A DNA stretch of 64,000 nucleotides from Mucilaginibacter_A sp964244955 (GTDB taxonomy: Bacteria; Bacteroidota; Bacteroidia; Sphingobacteriales; Sphingobacteriaceae). Location of the stretch: positions 1-64,000 of the forward strand of contig CAXTKQ010000004.1 of NCBI GenBank assembly GCA_964244955.1, read 5' to 3'. Shown piece by piece: positions 57,160 to 63,696 of the stretch (within the stretch, counting starts at the first letter, position 1; each line of letters opens with the position of its first letter). The notes beneath the pieces are model-generated. The model saw only the letters and a list, made by a program, of their open reading frames with translations, did no database searches and was not told where the DNA came from. The translations under genes and the position numbers were made by a program.

Positions 57160-59078
57160 TCAGTTTACCGGCAAACTAAAAAAGAAAATTGAACCTTTTT
57201 CAAGCTCGCTTTTTACCCAAATTTTGCCTTGGTGCCTTTCTATAATTTCGGCACTTAAATAAAGCCCGATGCCAAAGCCAGAAATATGCTGCGTGTTTTT
57301 TGTTTCTACACGGTAATAGCGTTCAAACAATCTTTCTGCATCGCTGGCTTTGATACCGATGCCTTGGTCTTTTACGCTAACTTGTACACAATTATCTATC
57401 ACCTCGCAAAACACTTCAATTTCTTTTTCGGGAGGCGAATACTTGGTTGCGTTGCTTAATAAATTGCTTATAACGGAATGAATCTTATCGCGGTCGGCCT
57501 GCACAAAAGTTGGGTTGCAGGAAACAAAATGAATAGAACGATCCGGATTGGAGATCAATGTTTCTTTTATGGCTTCGGTAAGTAAATCTTGCAGATCGAA
57601 CAACTGCTTTTCCAAGTGTATCTTGCCCGATTCTAAGCGGGATATGTTTAAAAAACCATTGATCATGGTGCCCATCTTTTTTACCTGCCGCTCTGCCTTT
57701 TCTAAAGCAGAAGCCGTAAAACTGTCTCCGCTTTTTCTGGCTTTTCCATGCAATAGTTGCACGTAAGCGCTAAGCGAAGTAAGCGGCGTTTTCAGCTCAT
57801 GGCTTACCATGCCTATAAAATCGTTTTTTCGCTGTTCGTCTTCTTTTTGACTTGTGATTTCTAAAACAGACCCTATAAACCTTAGCGGTTCGTCTTTTTC
57901 GTTAAAAAACACTTTGCCCTTGGCCCGTACCCACCGCAATTTTTTATCCTCGGCACCAATGGTACGGTATTCTACATCATAATTGCCGGTACTGGTTGCT
58001 TTGTTAAACAGTTCCGTAATTATTTTGCCAATCCTTTCCCGGTCTTCTTGATGCAAGCCAGGCAAAAAGTCTTTTTCGTAGCTCACCCTTTCGTTATGGG
58101 AAATGCCAAAAAGTTCGCGGCAACGCTCGTCCCATTCCATTGTCTTTTTTATCAAATCCATATCAAAAGTGCCCAAAGCCGCCGCTTGTTTTGATAAACG
58201 CACCTGTTCGTAAGCACTTTGCAGTTCGTTTCGGGCCAATACCTGGTCTGTAACATCCATCGCCACAATCATGATGGCAAACACTTGTTCGTCTGCATCT
58301 TTCATCGGCTCGTACACAAAATTTACATGTACAATTTNNNNNNNNNNTCTTCCCTGCCATTTCTTACCAGCACAATTTCATGCTCTTTGGCATGGTAGGT
58401 TTTACCTGTTTTAAATACCTCGTTTGTAACAGGTTCGTAAATTGCGGCAGCTTCGGCAAGCACTTCCCAATAAGGCTTTGCTTTAAACTGGCCGCGGGTT
58501 TTGCCAACCAGCGTCAAAAAATAATCGTTTATTTCCTCTGCAAATGCCGGTTCGCCTTTCAAAATACACATCCCAAATGGTGCCTGCCTCACCATGTTTT
58601 GCATGTTCTGCTCGCTGGCTTTCAACAGGTTTTGTGCCCGCTCCTTTTCTGCGGTTTCTAAAACCTGGCCGGTAATGTTATTGGTTGTGTTGATAATGTA
58701 GCCCACGCTGCCATCTTTATCCAAAATTGGTTCGTTAAGGTTTGACCAGTACTGGGTTTCCAACTTGCCCGAACTTGGAACAAAGATTTCATATTTAAAA
58801 ACCGGCAGCTCGTCTGCAGCCTTACTGTTAATTACACGGTTAAAAGAATTGATGACGCTAAACTTTTCGGAAGAATCAGCACTGCCCGGAAATACGTCAA
58901 AAAAGCTGTTGCCCAATAATTCATTTCGCTGCTTGTGCACCAAATCAAGATATTTGTTGCCCACGGCCAAAATGGTAAAATGCGGAGAATTGGCTTTTAT
59001 AATGAGCGAGTTTGCAGACTTTTCAAAGAATGACTGAAATCCTTCGCTTGTATAAAACTCGTCGTTTTGGTTGTTCAC
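57160..59078 (-). CDS. PAS-domain sensor histidine kinase, crossing a contig join (about 637 aa)
   Basis: Several PAS-type sensor domains: about 20-130 with FFDVFPGSADSSEKFSVINS, about 150-250, and one after the join (FDMDLIKKTMEWDERCRELF) ending in a PAC motif (FIGSVLEITSQKEDEQRKND). HisKA with the His in FIGMVSHELKTPLTSL and an ATPase domain (VISNLLSNATKYS, GFGIGLYLSAEIIERHQG) complete it. The N run at 58338-58347 breaks the frame, but the sides join as NGREEKIVHVNFVYEP if two bases are missing. No membrane helix is seen, so it is cytoplasmic. It has a GTG start with a TAA directly before it. No receiver partner is adjacent. Confidence 0.9.
58338..58347. other. Run of 10 N (contig join) in the PAS kinase gene
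   Basis: Frame and family sequence on both sides fit a real gap of two bases (modulo three). Confidence 0.99.
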
Positions 59079-59261
59079 TTATTTAGGGATCAGATTTAAA
59101 AAAAAAGAAACTTGCAGCAAGGCTTCAAATATCACATTAAGCTTTATGCTACAGGTAAAAACAAAACAGCAAAAAGCACATTGCAATGTAAAAATACAAT
59201 GTTTAAAGTTTTTGCCGGATACAAGGAGCATTACGGTTATTTTTTTGTTCGGTTTCCTTTT

Positions 59262-59398
59262 GTTTGATTTTGTTGATCAAACTAAGCCAAAAGAACAGTA
59301 TTTTAAATGATGTTTTTTCTCAACATAAAAATGAAATGCACCCTGTTGATTTAATTGTATTTTCACCGATGCTTCTTTTAGCACCTAAAAATCAATAA
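59262..59398 (+). repeat. Long direct repeat, copy 2, ending in a dispersed element
   Basis: Counterpart of 56945-57085: TTTTGTTTG, AAGCCAAAAGAACAG, CCTGTTGATTTAATTGTATT, then a full element with an exact core on the minus strand (59369-59380) and CACCTAAAAATC tail. The rest of the spacer from 59079 is AT-rich without a gene. Confidence 0.8.
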
Positions 59399-59406
59399 AA
59401 GGCTTC

Positions 59407-59829
59407 ATGAAAATTTACCAGCAACCATTGCAATTGAAAGCCAGGCCAAGAGGTTTCCATTTGATAACAACAGAAGTTACACAAGCGCTTCCGGAGATCA
59501 GGGAAATTAAAACGGGCATTTGCCAGGTTTTTATCCAGCATACTTCTGCATCTTTAACCATCAACGAAAACGCAGACCCAACGGTACGTAAAGATTTTGA
59601 AATGTATTTTAACAAAGCCGTGCCCGAAAATGACCCCAATTATTTGCACGATGAAGAAGGCGCAGACGATATGCCGGCACACTTAAAAGCAGCCATGCTG
59701 GGCAGTTCAGTTATGGTTCCGATTAAAAACGGCCGTTTTGCTTTGGGCACTTGGCAAGGAATTTACCTGTGCGAACACCGCAATTATGGCGGACAAAGAA
59801 ATTTGTTATTAACGGCTTGGGGAGAATGA
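59407..59829 (+). CDS. YjbQ/UPF0047 family protein (140 aa)
   Basis: Complete UPF0047 protein. It shows HTSASLTINENADPTVRKD, DDMPAHLKAAMLGSSVMVPI and LGTWQGIYLCEHRNYGGQR, the conserved His, Asp/Glu and Arg residues of this beta-fold family. Members have weak thiamine phosphate synthase activity in other bacteria, but the physiological role is not settled. ATG start eight bases after the direct repeat. Confidence 0.95.
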   Translation: MKIYQQPLQLKARPRGFHLITTEVTQALPEIREIKTGICQVFIQHTSASLTINENADPTVRKDFEMYFNKAVPENDPNYLHDEEGADDMPAHLKAAMLGSSVMVPIKNGRFALGTWQGIYLCEHRNYGGQRNLLLTAWGE

Positions 59830-59928
59830 GGGTTTTAAGGTAAGAGGTATCAGGTTTGAGGTGCGAGGTCCAGCATGACGAACTTTGGCGTTGGACTATG
59901 AACCATTAACCATGATCCATTAACTTTT
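59830..59928. repeat. Heptamer repeats of two classes
   Basis: GGTAAGAGGTATCAGGTTTG type after the YjbQ stop (reverse complement of the ACCTNAA class), then ACCATTA ACCATGA TCCATTA ACT near the DUF3037 stop. Two classes of heptads thus share one spacer. Confidence 0.7.
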
Positions 59929-60312
59929 TCACAAAACCAACTGTTCGTGCAGCTTTAGCAACGTTTCTTTCGGGTCGGCGCACAAGCCCGGATGCACTTT
60001 TGAAACCTGGATAATGGTGCTGCGTGTTGCCGTTAGCCAGCGGAAACGGGAAGCGTGATCCAATTTACTAATCGGCCCGAAACCAAAATTGCCGTGGCAA
60101 ATGTTTTCAAAGGCAAAAAGGTTTGCTTTCAGTTCGTCCAAATTTATACCGGTAAAAACAGCATTTAAACGGTTTTCATTTACAGTGATTTTGGTTTGAA
60201 GGAATTTAAGTTTCGGACAATACAAAACCACGCCCACATTTAAAAACTCTTCCCGTTCTACCCTCGGCACAACACGGACGACGGAATACTCAAATAAGTA
60301 TCTCTCTGGCAT
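59929..60312 (-). CDS. DUF3037 protein (127 aa)
   Basis: DUF3037 family: YSVVRVVPRVEREEFLNVGV at the start, CHGNFGFGPISKLDHASRFR in the middle, and LTATRSTIIQVSKVHPGL near the end. Function unknown. It overlaps the end of the upstream HipA-like gene by 23 bases, so the two are expressed together, an association I know from other bacteria. A core of the TAAAAACAGCAT class with a full tail lies inside (60153-60164) and is translated as NAVFTGIN. Confidence 0.9.
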   Translation of the reverse strand: MPERYLFEYSVVRVVPRVEREEFLNVGVVLYCPKLKFLQTKITVNENRLNAVFTGINLDELKANLFAFENICHGNFGFGPISKLDHASRFRWLTATRSTIIQVSKVHPGLCADPKETLLKLHEQLVL

Positions 60313-61081
60313 GTTGGGCTTCTTTTACAAAAACTTCGGATGCGGCCACTCTTGTGGTTAAAAATTGGGCGTAAACCTGTCGCATTTCTTCGGCCGACCC
60401 GGCTTCCTGCGTTAACCAGCTTTCTGGTATCAGCGATACGATGGCTTCGATTTTTTCTTTTGTTAAGATGGACCGAAATTCCGCATCAACTTCTTCCAGT
60501 TTGGTAGCAAAAGGCAGCAAAACATGGTCTTTAACCTGCACAAAAGGCCGCTGCGCCTGCTCTTCCCAGTTTTGCCAGGAATGATGAAAGTATAAAGCCG
60601 CGCCATGGTCAATCAACCATAATTCTTTGTGCCACATCAGCATGTTGGTATTTCGCGGCGTACGGTCAACATTGGTAATCAGGCAATCCAGCCAAACAAT
60701 TTGAGAAGCCAGTTTTGGGGCGATAACCGTTACGGCCGGATCAAAAGTAATGGCACCAGAGAGGTAATGCAAAGCCAGGTTCAGGCCAACACTTGCTTTA
60801 AGCAAATCCTGTATTTCTTCATCTGGTTCTGCCCTTCCGAAGGCAACATCTAAATTGGCAAAAACAATCTCCGGGACTTTTAAACCCAATGTACGCGCAA
60901 TTTCGCCGCCAAGCAGTTCGGCAATCAAAGCTTTTACGCCTTGCCCGGCACCACGAAACTTCAGTACATATAAAAACCCGTCGTCTGCTTCGGCAATGGC
61001 CGGCAAAGAACCGCCTTCGCGCAATGGCATAACATAGCGGACAACATTTACAGTTCTTGGTTGCGGTTGGCTTTCGTTCAT
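60290..61081 (-). CDS. HipA-like kinase-fold protein (263 aa)
   Basis: A shortened HipA-like protein. It has YVLKFRGAGQGVKALIAELL (nucleotide-binding strand and helix), WLDCLITNVDRTPRNTNMLM (the catalytic-loop Asp and Asn) and LWLIDHGAALYFHH (the metal-binding Asp). It lacks the N-terminal subdomain of toxin HipA. This matches the HipA_2-type family found next to DUF3037. A kinase activity is plausible but not shown. No HipB-like repressor is present, so it is not a classical hipBA module. ATG start. Confidence 0.85.
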   Translation of the reverse strand: MNESQPQPRTVNVVRYVMPLREGGSLPAIAEADDGFLYVLKFRGAGQGVKALIAELLGGEIARTLGLKVPEIVFANLDVAFGRAEPDEEIQDLLKASVGLNLALHYLSGAITFDPAVTVIAPKLASQIVWLDCLITNVDRTPRNTNMLMWHKELWLIDHGAALYFHHSWQNWEEQAQRPFVQVKDHVLLPFATKLEEVDAEFRSILTKEKIEAIVSLIPESWLTQEAGSAEEMRQVYAQFLTTRVAASEVFVKEAQHAREILI

Positions 61082-61173
61082 TTAACCGGTATTTTATCAA
61101 ATACTTTTACGCAAAGCAGCGATTGTATTTAGCCGGAAATTTAAACCAAATTTATGAGAAACGGTAAGCTGGC

Positions 61174-61222
61174 CAGATGCTGTTTTTACCACACTAAATT
61201 TATGTTGATAAAAGAAGCATCC
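61174..61222. repeat. Tight inverted pair of dispersed elements
   Basis: TAAAAACAGCAT-class core on the minus strand (61177-61188) and exact TAAAAGAAGCAT core on the plus strand (61209-61220), only 20 bases apart. They share GATGC...GCATC ends, GCAT outward. It can fold as a hairpin between two minus-strand genes. Confidence 0.85.
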
Positions 61223-61224
61223 GT

Positions 61225-61917
61225 TTATTCTGTTACGGCATCCGTCCAGTTATGGTCGCCGCATTTGGGGCATTTTGTGTTTTGATCAAAAGGGTTTTTT
61301 TTGGTGGTCCCGCAGGTTTGGCAAACTTTCAATTCTTGTGATTTTTTTAAACTCGCATTAAATTCTTTGTCCCAATGCGGTAAAATTGACAGTCCCGGTT
61401 TTGCGTTTTCTTCCTGTATCAACGTAAAAGAACCGCCCGCTTCCATATAAAACCTTTTTACACTGCCCAATTGTTTGATACTGTTGGCCCGAAGCTGGGC
61501 AACAAGCCGTTCGCGCGAGATGCGGACTTTTTTCATCATTTCCAGGTCCAACACAGAATCTTTAACCAGCGTACCTATATTTCCCTGGGAAAATTTTTCA
61601 AAATTCTGGTCTTTGAATGATTTTGCTGCAACCCAACGCGCTATAAACACTACAATAAAGGCAATAATTACGGCAGGAATTATCCCCCTGTCCGGAGACT
61701 GAAGCGGGACACCAATTGCGGCGGCAAGCGAAACCATAGCGGCCAAATCATTACGGCTTAATTGCGATGACATCCTTTTGCCCATCATCCGAATTGCAAC
61801 CAGCAATAATAAATAAAACACTGCCGCCCTGATGACCAGTTCTAAATAAAAACTTGCAGGCACTTCGCCTACCAATATCCTAAACCAATCCTGCAAATGT
61901 ATTTCGTTCGGTTTCAT
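61225..61917 (-). CDS. DUF421 (YetF-like) membrane protein with C-terminal zinc ribbon (230 aa)
   Basis: About three membrane helices (residues about 20-95: ELVIRAAVFYLLLLVAIRMM, LAAMVSLAAAIGVPLQ, IIPAVIIAFIVVFIARWVAA). The YetF/DUF421 soluble domain follows (LVKDSVLDLEMMKKVRISRE, FYMEAGGSFTLI). Uncommonly for the family, the protein ends in a Cys4 zinc ribbon (CQTC...CPKC with 13 residues between). It is a paralogue of the gene 6 bases upstream. Function unknown. ATG start. Confidence 0.9.
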   Translation of the reverse strand: MKPNEIHLQDWFRILVGEVPASFYLELVIRAAVFYLLLLVAIRMMGKRMSSQLSRNDLAAMVSLAAAIGVPLQSPDRGIIPAVIIAFIVVFIARWVAAKSFKDQNFEKFSQGNIGTLVKDSVLDLEMMKKVRISRERLVAQLRANSIKQLGSVKRFYMEAGGSFTLIQEENAKPGLSILPHWDKEFNASLKKSQELKVCQTCGTTKKNPFDQNTKCPKCGDHNWTDAVTE

Positions 61918-61923
61918 TTTTGC

Positions 61924-62628
61924 TTAGTTTATGGCGTTTATCCACGCATCCTGCCCGCAATTTTTACAAGGCCCGCCTGCGTTTGCAGGTTTTATAAAAC
62001 CGCAATTAATGCAAGCTATTAATTCAATAGGTTGTGGCGGTTTTGTAAAAGCCTGTTCTTTGGTTTTTATAATTTCCTGGTCGTCCGGAGGAAGGATAGA
62101 CAGTCCCGGCTTCGGTTCTTTGGATTGGAAGATGCTGAACTCGCCGCAAGCTTCCAGGTAAACACGGTCTACTATGCCGAGGTTAAAAACGTTTTCCTGC
62201 CTTAGTTCTGCAAAAAGCTGTTGGTGCGAAATTCTTACTTTCTTCATTTCGTCCAGTTGCAGCGTGCCGTCTTTTACCAGCATGCTTGCTTTTCCCTGCG
62301 TTAGGTCTTCTATTTTGCCGTTCATAAAACCCAGCCAACTAATACCGCGCTGAAAAAAAGCGATACAAAGCAACAGCAACGCACCTTGCAAAAGCCCGCG
62401 GTCTGGTACTTGCATCGGCACAGAAACAATAGCCCCGATGGTAAGCATAACGGCCATTTCCATAATGGTCAACTGTCCGCTCATGCGTTTGCCTAAAGTA
62501 CGTACAATAAAAAGCAAGGCAATGTAGATGATGAGCGTGCGGATAAAAACTTCCAGCATAAACTCCGGGGGCGCCAGGCCAAACAAAATGCGTTTTAAAT
62601 CCGCAAAATGGATTTCTTCTTTTTTCAT
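61924..62628 (-). CDS. DUF421 (YetF-like) membrane protein with C-terminal zinc ribbon (234 aa)
   Basis: Same architecture as the downstream paralogue: three membrane helices at about 20-100 (LEVFIRTLIIYIALLFIVRT, MAVMLTIGAIVSVPMQ), a DUF421 soluble domain (MLVKDGTLQLDEMKKVRISH, VYLEACGEFSIFQ) and a zinc ribbon (CINC, 11 residues, CKNC). The two genes form an operon. Conservation of the ribbon in both copies shows it is functional, perhaps for binding protein or nucleic acid. ATG start. Confidence 0.9.
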   Translation of the reverse strand: MKKEEIHFADLKRILFGLAPPEFMLEVFIRTLIIYIALLFIVRTLGKRMSGQLTIMEMAVMLTIGAIVSVPMQVPDRGLLQGALLLLCIAFFQRGISWLGFMNGKIEDLTQGKASMLVKDGTLQLDEMKKVRISHQQLFAELRQENVFNLGIVDRVYLEACGEFSIFQSKEPKPGLSILPPDDQEIIKTKEQAFTKPPQPIELIACINCGFIKPANAGGPCKNCGQDAWINAIN

Positions 62629-62638
62629 AAATGCTGCT

Positions 62639-62666
62639 AAAATTATACCGGTAAAAACAGTATCCG
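62639..62666 (+). repeat. Dispersed element, TAAAAACAGTAT variant
   Basis: Core at 62652-62663 with tail AAAATTATACCGG, filling the gap between two minus-strand genes; its end touches the stop of the next gene. Confidence 0.75.
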
Positions 62667-62921
62667 TTATTGCGTGGCTTTGCCTTTATTGTCCCAATGG
62701 TCTTTAACTACTTCGCCGTTTTCGCCAAATTTTAGCCTGCGTGCGTAGCGTTCGCCTTTTATTTTGCCTTCGGCATCTTTTTGCCCCATAAACAACAAAA
62801 TTGGCCTGCCGGCTTCATCAGTTTTAAAAGCCAGGTCGTAGCGTTTAAACTTTGTTTCGACCATGCTGTTTGGGTCATAAGTTTTATTTAAAATTTTAAG
62901 GATTTCTGCGCCTAATTCCAT
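62667..62921 (-). CDS. Small protein of unknown function (84 aa)
   Basis: Soluble, charged protein: MELGAEILKILNKTYDPN, FKRYDLAFKTDEAGRPILLF and RYARRLKFGENGEVVKDHWD. The pattern of Arg-rich strands suggests a small beta-sheet protein. No family recognised. The start is the ATG at 62921 rather than the TTG nine codons earlier. It may be co-transcribed with the DUF421 pair downstream. Confidence 0.65.
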   Translation of the reverse strand: MELGAEILKILNKTYDPNSMVETKFKRYDLAFKTDEAGRPILLFMGQKDAEGKIKGERYARRLKFGENGEVVKDHWDNKGKATQ

Positions 62922-63079
62922 TTTTACCGATGATAAGTTTGATGACAAGGAAAGCGGCTTATGGCAAACAGGACCGGGATTTGATTTTTAAACATTAACT
63001 TATTAAAGATCAAGCCGGACGAATGTTTTTAACTTCTTACAAAATTTATGTAACAGTTTAGTTTCGTAAAAAAACCAAC

Positions 63080-63112
63080 ATAAAAAAAACGCCGCTAAGT
63101 TTTAGCAGCGTT
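63080..63112 (-). terminator. Terminator downstream of ssb
   Basis: On the minus strand AACGCTGCTAA pairs with TTAGCGGCGTT (one mismatch) around a three-base loop and is followed by eight T. It lies about 135 bases past the stop of ssb. Confidence 0.8.
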
Positions 63113-63125
63113 CAGATCAAATTTG

Positions 63126-63159
63126 CCTGATACTTCTTTTACAGGTATATTTTTGGTGG
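63126..63159 (-). repeat. Dispersed element, TAAAAGAAGTAT variant
   Basis: Core on the minus strand at 63130-63141 and full tail ending TTTTTGGTGG. It sits just beyond the ssb terminator. Confidence 0.8.
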
Positions 63160-63247
63160 TTGTTGATTTTTAATAACGAACAACTTGTTTTCCATTAGCC
63201 CAATATCAAAACCGCATTCAACCTGATTACAAAATTTGTACGGATAT

Positions 63248-63604
63248 TTAAACTTCTTGCAATACTGGAACAGTATTTAAAACCTGATATTTTACCACAA
63301 TTATTTCGAGCTTGTATTTTTTGATTTGCTGTTCGTCGTAAAAACTGCGCGTTTGTATTTTGCCTTCAATGTACAATAAATGTCCTTTTTCCAATTGTTC
63401 GGTCCCTGAAGCGGCAACTTCTTTCGGGATTTTAATATTGTGCCATTCAACAAGTTCTACATTATCGCCATTTTTTTTAATAGTTTCATTGGTTACCAAC
63501 GGAAAACATAAAACTTCTTTTTGATCTGTAAAGTTGTGCAAACGGGGCTCTTTACCAATATGCCCTACAAGGAATACCTTGTTTATACCTGAGTTTGTAA
63601 ACAT
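63248..63604 (-). CDS. ssb: Single-stranded DNA-binding protein (118 aa)
   Basis: OB-fold SSB: NKVFLVGHIGKEPRLHNF, VLCFPLVTNETIKKN, VEWHNIKIPKEVA and GHLLYIEGKIQTRSFYD. It is shorter than the housekeeping SSB and lacks the disordered acidic C-terminal tail that recruits replication partners. It may therefore be an accessory SSB, such as those of mobile elements or competence. ATG start. Confidence 0.9.
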   Translation of the reverse strand: MFTNSGINKVFLVGHIGKEPRLHNFTDQKEVLCFPLVTNETIKKNGDNVELVEWHNIKIPKEVAASGTEQLEKGHLLYIEGKIQTRSFYDEQQIKKYKLEIIVVKYQVLNTVPVLQEV

Positions 63605-63696
63605 AGCGTGCTGATTTATATTTGTAATTATCTGGAATGTATTTTTATCTGAACTGCTTTCAATTTTAAAGGCAATTATTAGTTTTATAATCAGTA

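Larger units (their letters stand above)
62922..63247. other. Spacer with terminator and dispersed element
   Basis: About 325 bases without a gene. It contains the ssb terminator at 63080-63112 and a dispersed element at 63126-63159 (core ATACTTCTTTTA on the plus strand, tail TATATTTTTGGTGG). The remainder is AT-rich. Confidence 0.6.

Noticed and set aside
68..59928. The heptamer tracts as a CRISPR array
   Set aside because: Units are seven bases, degenerate and without unique spacers, and there are no cas genes.
60290..61081. A classical hipBA toxin-antitoxin module
   Set aside because: No HipB-like helix-turn-helix gene is adjacent, and the protein is shorter than toxin HipA.
141..63159. 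The dispersed element as a promoter
   Set aside because: Some tails contain TAnnTTTG-like words (for example TAAATTTG at 16016), but most copies lack a proper -7/-33 pair, and orientation relative to genes is random.
141..63159. The dispersed element as a Chi- or KOPS-like polar replication signal
   Set aside because: Exact cores are evenly split between strands (15 and 14) in the window, without the strand bias such signals need. A switch point inside the window would be visible and is not.
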